From Achromobacter marplatensis (GTDB taxonomy: Bacteria; Pseudomonadota; Gammaproteobacteria; Burkholderiales; Burkholderiaceae_B): DNA of 64,000 bases. The stretch lies in the NCBI RefSeq assembly GCF_002209535.1, contig NZ_NJIG01000007.1:310001-374000 (forward strand), read 5' to 3'. Below, piece by piece: positions 34,444 through 43,304 of the stretch (positions within the stretch are counted from its first letter, which is position 1; each line of letters begins with the position of its first letter). The translations under genes were made by a program, and so were the position numbers. The notes beneath the pieces were generated by a model that worked only from the letters and a program-made list of their open reading frames with translations, had not been told where the DNA came from and did not search any database.

Positions 34444-35370
34444 TCAACCTGCGTTGCGCTGCGCCTGATAGACCTGCAAGTGCGAATACGCCACCCGCAG
34501 ATAAGTCGCGTCCACGCCCAGCGTGCGGGCGCGCCGCACCATGTCGCCCACGATGTGGTCGGCCTCGACCGGCAGGCCCTGGCGCAGGTCGCGGAACATG
34601 GACGCCGTCATGGGTTGCGTGCGGTCGCTCATCAGCTTTTGCGCGAAGGCATCGGCTTCGGGGCGGACCGCATGGCCGGAAGCGGCCGCCACGGCTTGCG
34701 ATTCCTGCAGCAGGTTCTTCAGGATGTCGATGCCGTCGTCGGTGGACGCGATCTGTCCGATCGCGCCGCGCATCAGGCAGGTGCCGGCGGCCAGCGTCGT
34801 CAGCATGACGTACTTTTCCCAGATGTCCTGGTGGATGTCTTCGCTCAGGCGGCTGACGTATTCGCCGCCGGCCAGCGCTTGCTCCAGCGCCACGCAGCGT
34901 TCGCTGCGGGCCGGGCCCGCGCGTTCGCCGAAGACGATGCTGGCATGCTTGCCCAGGTGCACCACTTCGCCCTCCGGGCCGAGCGTGGCGTTGATCTGGC
35001 ACAGCCCGCCCAAGACGCGGTGCGGCTCGAATTCGCGGTCCAGCACGTCGTATTGCAGCACGCCGTTCATGATGGGCAGCACCGCCGTATCCGGGCCGAC
35101 CGCGGGGCGGATGGCGTCGATGGCGCTGGCCAGGTCATAGGCCTTGCAGCTGAGCACGACCACGTCGTACTGGCCTTGCAGGGTCTGCTGCGTGGCAAGC
35201 TTGGGGTGCAGCGTGGCGTCGCCGAACGGGCTCTGGATGCGCAAGCCCTGTTCGCGGATCCGGGCCGCGCGCGGTTCGCGCACCAGGAAGGTCACGTCCG
35301 CGCCCGCCTGGGCGGCGCGTCCGCCGAAATAACCGCCGGTGCCGCCGGCACCCAAGAACAACAACCGCAT
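34444..35370 (-). CDS. Ketopantoate reductase family protein (PanE/ApbA-like)
   Basis: 308 aa. The Rossmann motif is FLGAGGTGGYFGG (residues 5-17), and Lys76 in SCKAYDL is the family lysine that contacts the keto acid. IMNGV follows near 97-101, and a C-terminal helical domain contains the usual GLPVEADHIVGDMVRRA segment. The family reduces 2-dehydropantoate to pantoate in CoA synthesis, but beta-proteobacteria often hold several paralogues acting on other keto acids. AGGAGAG precedes ATG 35370. It is preceded, on the same strand, by the DedA-rhodanese gene 130 bp away. Confidence 0.88.
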   Translation of the reverse strand: MRLLFLGAGGTGGYFGGRAAQAGADVTFLVREPRAARIREQGLRIQSPFGDATLHPKLATQQTLQGQYDVVVLSCKAYDLASAIDAIRPAVGPDTAVLPIMNGVLQYDVLDREFEPHRVLGGLCQINATLGPEGEVVHLGKHASIVFGERAGPARSERCVALEQALAGGEYVSRLSEDIHQDIWEKYVMLTTLAAGTCLMRGAIGQIASTDDGIDILKNLLQESQAVAAASGHAVRPEADAFAQKLMSDRTQPMTASMFRDLRQGLPVEADHIVGDMVRRARTLGVDATYLRVAYSHLQVYQAQRNAG

Positions 35371-35500
35371 TTGTCTCTCCTGTAGCTGCCCGCCTGTTTC
35401 GCGGGCTGATACGGAATTATGCGCTTGGCACGGCGGCCGGCGCATCCTGCAAGCGCCCGCTGCCCACACGCCGGACAGGCGCTTTCGGGAGGCGGCCGGC

Positions 35501-36415
35501 TCAGACTGCGTGGTTGTGTTCCGCCCAGGCTTCGTAGCCGCCGCGCAGCGCCCAGGTCTTGGGATAGCCGGCCGCGCGCAGGCGCGAGGCCAGCAGCGCA
35601 GCCGACACTTCGTTGGGGCAGGCGCAATACACCACGATGTCGGACTCCAGCGCGCCCGGGTCCAGCGCCGGCAGCGGCGCCTTCAGGTCCACGGCGATGG
35701 CGCCCGGAATGCGTTCGGCATCGCGCTGCGCTTCGGGACGCACGTCGAAGACCACCGTGTTGCGGCCGTCCTGGCGCCATTGCATCAGTTCGTCGACGGA
35801 CACGCGGGGGATGACGCGCAGGCTGCGCAGCAGGATCCGGCGGCGCAGGAAACGCGTGAGGATGTACAGCGCCAGCACCGCCGCCAGCACGCCCAGGCCC
35901 ATGGCGCCGTAGGTGCCCAGGATTTCCAGCACGTCGTTGACCACGCTGTGGAACAGGCCGCCCAGCAGCAAGGCCGAACCCGCCCAGATCATGGCGCCCA
36001 CCAGGTCATAGAGCAGGAAGCGCCGGTAGGCGGTGCCCGTCAGGCCCGCCATGACGGTCGACAGCGCGCCCGCGCCAGGCAGGAACTTGCACACCAGCAG
36101 CGCCCGCACGCCAATGCGCAGGTACAGGCGCTGCGTCTGGCGGATGCAGGAATCCTGCGACAGCGACATCTTGCAGATCACGCCCAGCAGGCGCGCGCCG
36201 TAACGGCGGCCGGCAACATACCAGAGGGAGTCGGCCAAGAGGCAGGCCACGGTGGCCGCCAGCCAGGGGGTCAGCCATCCCGCCGCGCCGCCCAAGGCGC
36301 CCGCCGCGATCAGCATGGGATAGGCGGGCACGGGCAGGCCCGCCTGTTCGACCAGGACGTTCGCGAACACCAGCCACCCGCCGTACTGCTCGAGCAGCAA
36401 TTGAATGTCTTGCAT
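35501..36415 (-). CDS. DedA/VTT membrane protein fused to a rhodanese domain
   Basis: 304 aa. Residues about 1-200 form a DedA (VTT) membrane domain, with GLPVPAYPMLIAAGALGG near 26-43 and the basic KFLPGAGALSTVMAGLTG re-entrant segment near 110-127. Residues about 205-304 form a rhodanese-like domain with a DVRPEAQRDAERIPGA segment. Its active-site loop reads CACPNE, with Cys264 and Cys266. DedA proteins are implicated in lipid and membrane homeostasis; the rhodanese half suggests sulfur or redox chemistry at the inner face of the membrane. Function of the fusion is not known. Confidence 0.9.
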   Translation of the reverse strand: MQDIQLLLEQYGGWLVFANVLVEQAGLPVPAYPMLIAAGALGGAAGWLTPWLAATVACLLADSLWYVAGRRYGARLLGVICKMSLSQDSCIRQTQRLYLRIGVRALLVCKFLPGAGALSTVMAGLTGTAYRRFLLYDLVGAMIWAGSALLLGGLFHSVVNDVLEILGTYGAMGLGVLAAVLALYILTRFLRRRILLRSLRVIPRVSVDELMQWRQDGRNTVVFDVRPEAQRDAERIPGAIAVDLKAPLPALDPGALESDIVVYCACPNEVSAALLASRLRAAGYPKTWALRGGYEAWAEHNHAV

Positions 36416-36847
36416 GGACCTTCCAGCTTGCCGCGCGGAGCGCAGCTTATCTCTCGATTTTAGGCGCGCCGCGGCCCGTCAGGCGCGTTGCCGGCGCTTC
36501 ATGCACCGCAACACGGCGTTTCACGCGCGGCACGTCCATCCCGTGGGACACGGCGCACCATCTTGGTGCCACGTTTCCCCGCCGAGGTGCCTATAATCCT
36601 GCCCGTTCATCAGGTTTCCCCGACTTGTCGCAGGAATGCCTCATGGCATACAACTTGCTTCGCCTGGACTGGCTGCGCACCGACCATTCGGATGGGACGC
36701 GCCCCCGGCGCCCCCATCCCCATGACTGATCCCACGCCTACGTTTTCGTCCGCTTGCGCCGACCCTGCCTGCCGGCGGCCGCAGCCAGGCATCCGCATCG
36801 TCGCCCCATCGGTTCCCCCTTTCCATCCCCGCGAAGGAGTCTCCCGC
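36416..36847. other. Non-coding upstream region of the BMP transporter operon
   Basis: 432 bp without a supported gene. It holds a consensus -10 hexamer TATAAT (36592-36597) without a clear -35 at 17 bp, and a bulged inverted repeat (GGCGCACCA..TGGTGCC, 36552-36570) just upstream. These are plausible promoter and operator parts for the operon beginning at 36848. A long leader of about 240 nt would result. Confidence 0.4.
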
Positions 36848-37882
36848 ATGAAATCCCTGTCCACCCCGTCCGTCGGCGGCATCGCCCGCCGCGGCCTGCT
36901 CAAGCTGGCGGCCGCTGCCGCCGCTGGCGCCTTGCTGTTCTCGGGCGCGGCGCAAGCCCAGGCCCCGGCCAAGACGAAAGTCGCCGCCATCTACACGGTG
37001 CCGGTCGAGCAGCAATGGGTGTCGCGCATCCACAAGGCGCTGACGGCCGCCCGCGACCGTGGCGAGATCGAATACACCTTCTCGGAAAACGTCACCAACG
37101 CCGACTACGAGCGCGTCATGCGCCAGTACGCCGAGCAGGGCAACAAGCTGGTGGTGGGCGAAGCCTTCGCGGTGGAAGCCGCCGCCCGTAAGGTGGCCAA
37201 GGACTATCCGCAGACCGCCTTCCTGATGGGGTCCTCGGGCAAGCCGCAGCAACCCAACTTCTCGGTGTTCGACAACTACATCCAGGAACCCGCCTACCTG
37301 ACCGGCATGATTGCCGGCGGCATGAGCAAGACCGGCAAGATCGGCCTGGTCGGCGGCTACCCCATCCCGGAAGTGAACCGCCTGATGCAAGCCTTCATCG
37401 AAGGCGCCAAGGAAGTGAACCCGAAGGCGGAGTTCACCGTGACCTTCATCGGTTCCTGGTTCGATCCCCCGAAGGCCAAGGAAGCGGCCTTCGCCATGAT
37501 CGACAAGGGTGCGGACGTGCTGTACGCCGAACGTTTCGGCGTGTCGGACGCGGCAAAGGAACGCGGCAAGCTGGCCATCGGCAACGTGATCGACACGCAG
37601 CCGCAGTACCCGGAGACGGTGGTGGCATCGGCGTTGTGGAGCATGGAGCCCACGATCGACGAAGCGCTCAAGCAAGTGAAGGCCGGCACGTTCAAGGCGG
37701 CCGACTTCGGCCAATACTCGCTGATGAAGCACAACGGTTCGTCGCTGGCGCCGCTGGGCACCTTTGCGTCGAAGATCCCGGCCGAGCTGATCGCCCGCGT
37801 GCAGGCCAAGCAAAAGGCCATCCTGGACGGCAGCTTCACGGTGCAAGTCGTCGACAAAGAACCCAAGTCCTCGGCACGATGA
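36848..37882 (+). CDS. BMP-family ABC transporter substrate-binding protein
   Basis: 344 aa. The N-terminus has a twin-arginine-like signal (ARRGLLKLAAAAAAG) ending near AQA (residue 38). The body matches the BMP/PnrA-like receptor fold, which in characterised cases binds nucleosides. Visible segments are KVAAIYTVPVEQQWVSRIHKAL after the signal, split here near residues 44-50 and 54-65, and KIGLVGGYPIPEVNRLMQAF near 164-183. An AAGGAG ribosome site precedes ATG 36848. It leads a receptor-ATPase-two-permease operon, and its stop overlaps the ATPase start (ATGA). The cytosine-deaminase-like gene downstream supports a nucleobase or nucleoside ligand. Confidence 0.92.
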   Translation: MKSLSTPSVGGIARRGLLKLAAAAAAGALLFSGAAQAQAPAKTKVAAIYTVPVEQQWVSRIHKALTAARDRGEIEYTFSENVTNADYERVMRQYAEQGNKLVVGEAFAVEAAARKVAKDYPQTAFLMGSSGKPQQPNFSVFDNYIQEPAYLTGMIAGGMSKTGKIGLVGGYPIPEVNRLMQAFIEGAKEVNPKAEFTVTFIGSWFDPPKAKEAAFAMIDKGADVLYAERFGVSDAAKERGKLAIGNVIDTQPQYPETVVASALWSMEPTIDEALKQVKAGTFKAADFGQYSLMKHNGSSLAPLGTFASKIPAELIARVQAKQKAILDGSFTVQVVDKEPKSSAR

Positions 37883-39408
37883 ACCAAGCGCCTCTCGCCC
37901 TGCAACTGACGGGGATCACCAAGCGCTTCGGCAGCCTGACGGCCAATGACGATATCTCGCTGACGCTTCGGCAAGGCGAAGTCTTGGCCCTGCTGGGCGA
38001 GAACGGCGCCGGCAAATCGACCCTGGTGTCGATCCTGTTCGGCCACTATGTGGCCGACGCCGGCAGTATCGACGTCTTCGGCAAGCCCTTGCCGCCCGGC
38101 CGGCCCGACGCCGCGCTGGCGGCGGGCGTGGGGATGGTGCATCAGCACTTCACCCTGGCCGACAACCTGACCGTGCTGGACAACATCATGGTCGGCACCG
38201 AGTCGCTGTGGAAGCTGGCCTCCGGCCGCGGCGCGGCGCGCCGCCGGCTGGTCGAGCTGGGCCAGCGCTTCGGCCTGGGCGTGGACCCCGACGCGCGCGT
38301 GGGCGGGCTTTCCGTCGGCGAAAAGCAGCGCGTCGAGATCCTGAAAGCGCTGTACCGCGGCGCCCGCGTGCTGATCCTGGATGAACCCACCGCGGTGCTC
38401 ACGCCGCAGGAAGTGCAAGACCTGTTCGCGACGCTGCGCGGCTTTGTCGACGAAGGCTTGGCCGTCATCTTCATTTCGCACAAGCTGGACGAAGTGATGG
38501 CCGTGTCGCGCCGCGTGGCGGTGCTGCGCCAGGGCAAACTGGTGGCCGAACGCGACACCGCCGGCACCAGCCCCGCCGAACTGGCGGAATTGATGGTGGG
38601 CCGCAAGGTCGTCATGCCGCGCGCCGAAGCGGTCGCCGCCGCTGAACAAGCCGCGCCGGTCGTGACCTTGTCGCAGGTCACCGTGCGCGACGGCCGGGAT
38701 GGCGCGCCGCGCCTGGACAGCCTGGACCTGGTGGTCCACAAGCACGAGATCGTCGCGATCGCGGGAGTGGCCGGCAACGGCCAGCAGGCGCTGGTGTCGG
38801 TCCTGACCGGCCTGCGCCAGCCGTCCGACGGCACGATCCGGCTGGGCGCCGAACACGCAGCCGCGCCGACCACACCGGCCGGCTGGACCGCGGCCCGCGT
38901 CGGCCGCATTCCGGAAGACCGCCACGGCGAAGGCATGATCGGCGACAGCCCGCTCTGGGAAAACGCCATCGTCGAAGACCTGAAGGACAAGCGCTTCGCG
39001 CGCTACGGCCTGATCCGCGCCCGCGCCGGCAAGGCGTATGCGGCCTCGCTGGCCAAGCAGTTCGACGTGCGCGCGGCCTCGCTGGACGTGCGCACGCGCA
39101 GCCTGTCCGGCGGCAATATGCAAAAGCTGATCCTGGGCCGCACCTTGGCGCGCGAACCGCGCTTCATCGTGGCCGACCAGCCCACCTGGGGCCTGGACAT
39201 CGGCGCCGTCGCCTACGTGCGTGAGCAGTTGCTGGCCGCCCGCGCGCGCGGCGCCGGCGTGCTGCTGGTGTCCGAAGACCTGGAAGAAATCTTTGCCCTG
39301 GCCGACCGCATCGCCGTGCTGTGCGGCGGCAAGCTGGTGGCCGTCAAGCCGGTGGCCGACTGGACGCCCGCCACCGTCGGCCTGGCCATGACGGGCACCC
39401 GCGCATGA
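37879..39408 (+). CDS. ABC transporter ATPase, tandem domains (nucleoside type)
   Basis: 509 aa with two ABC domains, as in sugar- and nucleoside-type importers. The first has Walker A GENGAGKST near residues 42-50, a SVGEKQRVEILKAL signature and Walker B VLILDEPTAVL. The second is degenerate at Walker A (GVAGNGQQ) but keeps the LSGGNMQKLILGR signature and a Walker B-like FIVADQPTWGLD in which the catalytic Glu is Gln. This asymmetry is normal for the family. Start ATG 37879 is coupled to the receptor stop. Confidence 0.94.
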   Translation: MNQAPLALQLTGITKRFGSLTANDDISLTLRQGEVLALLGENGAGKSTLVSILFGHYVADAGSIDVFGKPLPPGRPDAALAAGVGMVHQHFTLADNLTVLDNIMVGTESLWKLASGRGAARRRLVELGQRFGLGVDPDARVGGLSVGEKQRVEILKALYRGARVLILDEPTAVLTPQEVQDLFATLRGFVDEGLAVIFISHKLDEVMAVSRRVAVLRQGKLVAERDTAGTSPAELAELMVGRKVVMPRAEAVAAAEQAAPVVTLSQVTVRDGRDGAPRLDSLDLVVHKHEIVAIAGVAGNGQQALVSVLTGLRQPSDGTIRLGAEHAAAPTTPAGWTAARVGRIPEDRHGEGMIGDSPLWENAIVEDLKDKRFARYGLIRARAGKAYAASLAKQFDVRAASLDVRTRSLSGGNMQKLILGRTLAREPRFIVADQPTWGLDIGAVAYVREQLLAARARGAGVLLVSEDLEEIFALADRIAVLCGGKLVAVKPVADWTPATVGLAMTGTRA

Positions 39409-39457
39409 CGGCCCAGTCTGCCGCTTGCCGACGCCCCCTCTATTGAGCATCACTCGC

Positions 39458-40531
39458 ATGAAACTGATCCTGGAACGCCGCCCCGAGCCCAGCCGCATGG
39501 CGCTGGCCTTGGCCCCCATCGCGGCCATCCTCTTTACGCTGGCGGTCTGCACCTTGCTGGTGGCCTGGGCCGGCGCCCCCGTGGGCCGCACCTACGCGCT
39601 GCTGTTCGAAGGCGCGTTCGGGTCGCGCTTCGCCCTGTCCGAAACGCTGACCCGCGCCACCCCGCTGATGTTGACGGGCCTGGCCTGTGCCGTGGCGTTC
39701 CGCGCCCGCTTCTACAACATCGGCGCCGAAGGCCAGCTGTATCTTGGGGCGCTGGCGGCAGTCGCCATCGGCGGCCTGCATGACGGCACCGGCTTCGACC
39801 TGCCGGTCCCGGTGCTGTTCGGCGGCATGATGCTGGCGGCGGCCCTGGCGGGCGCCTTGCTGCTGCTGATCCCGGCCTTGCTGAAGACCCGGCTGGGCGT
39901 GGACGAAGTCGTGACCACGCTGCTGGGCAACTTCATTGTGCTGCTGTTCGTGTCCATGATGCTGGACGGCCCGATGAAGGACCCGATGGCGATGGGCTGG
40001 CCGCAATCCGTAGCGCTCAACGGCGATCTGGAACTGGGCAAGCTGATCGAACGCACGCGCGCCCACACCGGCCTCTTGTGGGCGGGGGGCCTGGCGCTAG
40101 GCCTGTGGCTCTTGAACCGCTACACCGTGTTCGGCTTCCAGATGCGCGCCGTTGGCGCCAACGCGCATGCCTCGCGCTTCCTGGGCCTGCCGGTGAACCG
40201 CGTGATGCTGGGCACCGCCATGCTGTCGGGCGCGCTGGCGGGTCTTGCCGGCGCCATCGAAGTGGCGGGCCGCACGGGCTACGTCACGCTGGACATGTCG
40301 CCGGGCTACGGCTACACGGGCGTCGTCGTCGCCATGCTGGCCGGCCTGCACCCGCTGGGCGTGATCCTGGCCAGCATCTTCGTGGCCGGCATGCTGGTCG
40401 GAGCGGACAGCATGAGCCGCGCCATCGCGGTGCCGAACTACATCGCCGACGTCATCGTCGCCACCTCGTTGCTTGCCATGCTGGTCGCGACGCTATTTGC
40501 GCAGTACCGCCTGCGCCGCAACCGGGCTTGA
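39458..40531 (+). CDS. ABC transporter permease (nucleoside/BMP type)
   Basis: 357 aa polytopic inner-membrane protein. Segments FYNIGAEGQLYLGALAAVAIGG near residues 86-107 (split as FYNIGAEGQ and ALAAVAIGG) and AVGANAHASRFLGLPVNRVML near 230-250 are typical of this permease family. ATG 39458 starts the hydrophobic protein; an upstream in-frame non-ATG codon at 39425 is less likely. It pairs with the following permease. Confidence 0.9.
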   Translation: MKLILERRPEPSRMALALAPIAAILFTLAVCTLLVAWAGAPVGRTYALLFEGAFGSRFALSETLTRATPLMLTGLACAVAFRARFYNIGAEGQLYLGALAAVAIGGLHDGTGFDLPVPVLFGGMMLAAALAGALLLLIPALLKTRLGVDEVVTTLLGNFIVLLFVSMMLDGPMKDPMAMGWPQSVALNGDLELGKLIERTRAHTGLLWAGGLALGLWLLNRYTVFGFQMRAVGANAHASRFLGLPVNRVMLGTAMLSGALAGLAGAIEVAGRTGYVTLDMSPGYGYTGVVVAMLAGLHPLGVILASIFVAGMLVGADSMSRAIAVPNYIADVIVATSLLAMLVATLFAQYRLRRNRA

Positions 40532-40541
40532 GGAGCACGAC

Positions 40542-41492
40542 ATGGAATGGATGGATCTGATCAGTTCCTCGGCCTTCTGGGTTGCCGTACTGCGCCTGGC
40601 CACGCCGCTGATTCTAGGCACCTTGGGCGTGTTGCTGTGCGAACGCGCCGGCGTCTTGAACCTGGGCATCGAAGGCATCATGGCCGCCGGGGCCTTCACG
40701 GGCTGGCTCGTCGTCTACCTGGGCGCGCCGCTGTACGTGGGCGTGCTGGCGGCGGCGTTGGCCGGCGCGGTCTTCGGCCTGCTGCATGCGGTGCTGACCG
40801 TGCCGCTGGGCTTGTCGCAACACGTCTCGGGCCTGGGGGTGACCTTGCTGGCCACCAGCCTCAGCTACTTCGCCTACCGGGTGACCTTCCCCAGCGTGAA
40901 CACGCCGCCCACCATCACGCCGTTTGCCGAAATGAAATTCCTGGACGGCATTCCGCTGATCGGGCCGGTGCTGGCGGGCCAGACGCCCATGACGCTGATC
41001 GCGCTGGCCGCGGTGCCGATCCTTGCCTGGGTGCTGAACCGCACACCCGTGGGCCTGGCGATCCGCATGGTGGGCGAGAACCCGGCGGCAGCCGAAGGGC
41101 AGGGCCTGTCCGTCACGCGCCTGCGCATGGGCGCCATCGTGGCGGGCTCCGCGCTGATGGGCGTGGCCGGCAGCTTCCTGACGCTGGCGGCGTTCAACGC
41201 GTTCTTCTTCAACATGGTCAACGGCCGTGGCTGGGTGTGCGTGGCGCTGGTGGTGTTCGCCTCGTGGCGGCCCGGCAAGGCGCTGCTGGGCGCGCTGATC
41301 TTCGCCTTTTTCGACGCGCTGCAACTGCGCCTGCAACAGGGTGGGGCCGCCTTGCCAGGCCTGCCGGAGCTGCCATACCAGGTCTACCTGATGCTGCCCT
41401 ACATCCTGTCCATCCTGGCCCTGGTGGTGATGGCGCGCCGCGCCGCCTACCCGCAGGCCTTGATGAAGCCCTATCGCAAAGGCGAAAGGTAA
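40542..41492 (+). CDS. ABC transporter permease (nucleoside/BMP type)
   Basis: 316 aa. It contains the LNLGIEGIMAAGAFTGW segment near residues 40-56 and the cytoplasmic coupling loop IRMVGENPAAAEGQGLSVTRLR near 179-200, split as IRMVGENP and EGQGLSV, characteristic of these permeases. A GAGGAGC ribosome site precedes ATG 40542, 10 bp after the preceding gene. It completes the heterodimeric channel. Confidence 0.92.
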   Translation: MEWMDLISSSAFWVAVLRLATPLILGTLGVLLCERAGVLNLGIEGIMAAGAFTGWLVVYLGAPLYVGVLAAALAGAVFGLLHAVLTVPLGLSQHVSGLGVTLLATSLSYFAYRVTFPSVNTPPTITPFAEMKFLDGIPLIGPVLAGQTPMTLIALAAVPILAWVLNRTPVGLAIRMVGENPAAAEGQGLSVTRLRMGAIVAGSALMGVAGSFLTLAAFNAFFFNMVNGRGWVCVALVVFASWRPGKALLGALIFAFFDALQLRLQQGGAALPGLPELPYQVYLMLPYILSILALVVMARRAAYPQALMKPYRKGER

Positions 41493-41502
41493 AAGGGGTG
41501 AC

Positions 41503-41596
41503 CCACCCCCGAAGCGCTGCGCGCTCCCCCCTCAAGGGGGCGTCGCTACGGACCGGCAAAGCCGGATCCGTGCGACCCGGATTGGGGGCGCTTGCT
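41503..41596. repeat. Dispersed intergenic repeat, copy B (CGGACCGGCAAAGCCGG core)
   Basis: Shares the CGGACCGGCAAAGCCGG core, flanking TCCG and CCCGGA blocks with copy A at 11241-11316. A CTCCCCC-CTC-AAGGGGG hairpin lies left of the core, and outer CGAAGCGC/GCGCTT segments can pair. It separates the permease genes from the deaminase-like gene. Confidence 0.7.
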
Positions 41597-41656
41597 TCAT
41601 GCGGCGACGGGGCGCGCAGTACCATGGATAACTGAAATCTTCCGCAAGGAAATCGT

Positions 41657-42937
41657 ATGCTCGATTTGATTCTTAGACACTGCACGCTGCCCGATGGCCG
41701 CAAGGACATCGACATCGGCATCGCCGGCGGCCGCATCGTGGCGCTGGAGCCGGGCCTGAAGGCCGAGGCCGCGCAGACCGTGGACGCGGCCGGCCAGCTG
41801 GTGTCCTCGCCGTTCGTGGACGCGCACTTCCACATGGACTCGACGCTGTCGTTCGGCCTGCCGCGCGTGAACCAGTCGGGCACGCTGCTGGAAGGCATCG
41901 CGCTGTGGGGCGAACTCAAGCCGCTCTTGACGCAGGAAGCGCTGGTGGAACGCGCGCTGGCGTATTGCGACTGGGCGGTGGCGCGCGGCCTGCTGGCCAT
42001 TCGCTCACATGTGGACGTCTGCGACCCGCGCCTGTTGGCGACCGAAGCGCTGCTGCACGTGCGCGAAAAGGTCAAACCCTATCTGGACCTGCAGCTGGTG
42101 GCCTTCCCGCAGGACGGCGTGCTGCGCGCGCCGGGCGCGCTGGACAACCTGAAGCGCGCGCTCGACATGGGCGTGGACGTGGTGGGCGGCATTCCGCACT
42201 TTGAACGCACCATGCAGGACGGCGCGGAATCCGTGCGCATCCTGTGCGAACTCGCGGCCGAACGCGGCTTGCGCGTGGACATGCACTGCGACGAGAGCGA
42301 CGACCCGCTGTCGCGCCATATCGAAACGCTGGCCTATCACACGCAACGCCTGGGCTTGCAAGGCCGCGTCACGGGTTCGCACCTGACGTCCATGCACTCC
42401 ATGGACAACTACTACGTGTCCAAGCTGATCCCGCTGATGCGCGAAGCTGGCGTTGCCGCCATCGCCAACCCGCTGATCAACATCACCCTGCAGGGCCGCC
42501 ACGACACGTACCCGAAGCGCCGCGGCATGACGCGCGTGCCGGAACTGCTGGCCGCTGGCGTGCCGGTGGCCTTCGGCCATGACTGCGTGATGGACCCCTG
42601 GTACAGCCTGGGCTCCGGCGACATGCTGGAAGTGGCGCACATGGGCCTGCACGTGGCCCAGATGACGGGCCAGGACGCCATGCGCGCCTGTTTCGAAGCC
42701 GTGACGACCACGCCCGCGAAGATCCTGGGGCTGGACGACACGGGCATCGCGGTCGGCAAGCGCGCCGACCTGGTGCTGCTGCAGGCGCGCGATGCGGTCG
42801 AAGCACTACGCTTGCGCGCCACCCGCCTGATGGTGCTGCGCGGCGGCAACGTGATCGCGACCACGCCGCCCGCCACCGCCACCTTGAACCTGCCGGGCCG
42901 CCCGGGCCAGGTCAGCTTTCAGACACCGGCCCGCTGA
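41657..42937 (+). CDS. codA: Cytosine deaminase-like amidohydrolase
   Basis: 426 aa. The metal-dependent amidohydrolase site of E. coli CodA is preserved with a constant four-residue offset: His57, His59, His210, Glu213, His242 and Asp309. The base-contacting glutamine (E. coli Gln156) is Gln152, and Trp315 also matches. The residue next to the catalytic Asp, Asp314 in E. coli, is Cys310 here (GHDCVMDPW), which changes the pocket beside the C5 edge of the ring. The enzyme should therefore deaminate a pyrimidine or related N-heterocycle, possibly not plain cytosine. It follows the BMP transporter operon after 164 bp and probably acts on the imported base. Its 3' end overlaps the convergent ridA-like gene by 26 bp. 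Confidence 0.85.
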   Translation: MLDLILRHCTLPDGRKDIDIGIAGGRIVALEPGLKAEAAQTVDAAGQLVSSPFVDAHFHMDSTLSFGLPRVNQSGTLLEGIALWGELKPLLTQEALVERALAYCDWAVARGLLAIRSHVDVCDPRLLATEALLHVREKVKPYLDLQLVAFPQDGVLRAPGALDNLKRALDMGVDVVGGIPHFERTMQDGAESVRILCELAAERGLRVDMHCDESDDPLSRHIETLAYHTQRLGLQGRVTGSHLTSMHSMDNYYVSKLIPLMREAGVAAIANPLINITLQGRHDTYPKRRGMTRVPELLAAGVPVAFGHDCVMDPWYSLGSGDMLEVAHMGLHVAQMTGQDAMRACFEAVTTTPAKILGLDDTGIAVGKRADLVLLQARDAVEALRLRATRLMVLRGGNVIATTPPATATLNLPGRPGQVSFQTPAR

Positions 42938-43304
42938 CGTACCCCGACCACCGCTTCGCGGCCGTCACGATGATCTCCACCAGCAACTCGGGCGCGGCCA
43001 GCTTGGCCTCGCAGGTGGCGCGGGTGGGCATCGCATCCGGCAGCGCCCATTCTGCCCACACGCCGTTCATGCCGGCGAAGTCGCGGTCGATGTCTGCCAG
43101 CCAGATCTGCACGGTCAACAGCCGCGACTTGTCCGTGCCCGCCTGGGCCAGATAGCCGTCGATCTTCGCCAACGCGTCGCGGGTCTGCGCGGCGATGCCG
43201 CCGGCCGCCGATGACGTCACGCCCGCCACGTACACTGTGTCTCCGTGAATCACGATGCGGCTCAAGCGCTGGTTGGTTTCCTTGCGCACGATATCGTCGT
43301 TCAT
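42912..43304 (-). CDS. RidA family enamine/imine deaminase
   Basis: 130 aa, the usual size of RidA/YjgF proteins, which hydrolyse reactive enamines and imines released by PLP and flavin enzymes. The family shape is clear: IVIHGDTVYVAGVTS near residues 17-31, QTRDALAKIDGYLAQAG near 40-56, and MPTRATCEAKLAAPELLVEI near 92-111, with the substrate-contacting Arg in PTRAT. A strong AAGGAGC ribosome site precedes ATG 43304, which is coupled to the stop of the flavoprotein gene upstream (ATGA). As the last gene of the flavoenzyme operon it probably clears the imine product. Confidence 0.92.
   Translation of the reverse strand: MNDDIVRKETNQRLSRIVIHGDTVYVAGVTSSAAGGIAAQTRDALAKIDGYLAQAGTDKSRLLTVQIWLADIDRDFAGMNGVWAEWALPDAMPTRATCEAKLAAPELLVEIIVTAAKRWSGYVSGPVSES

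Noticed and set aside
36643..36729. Short leader peptide upstream of the BMP operon (ATG 36643)
   Set aside because: No ribosome site and no attenuator-like codon run or hairpin-T structure; not supported.
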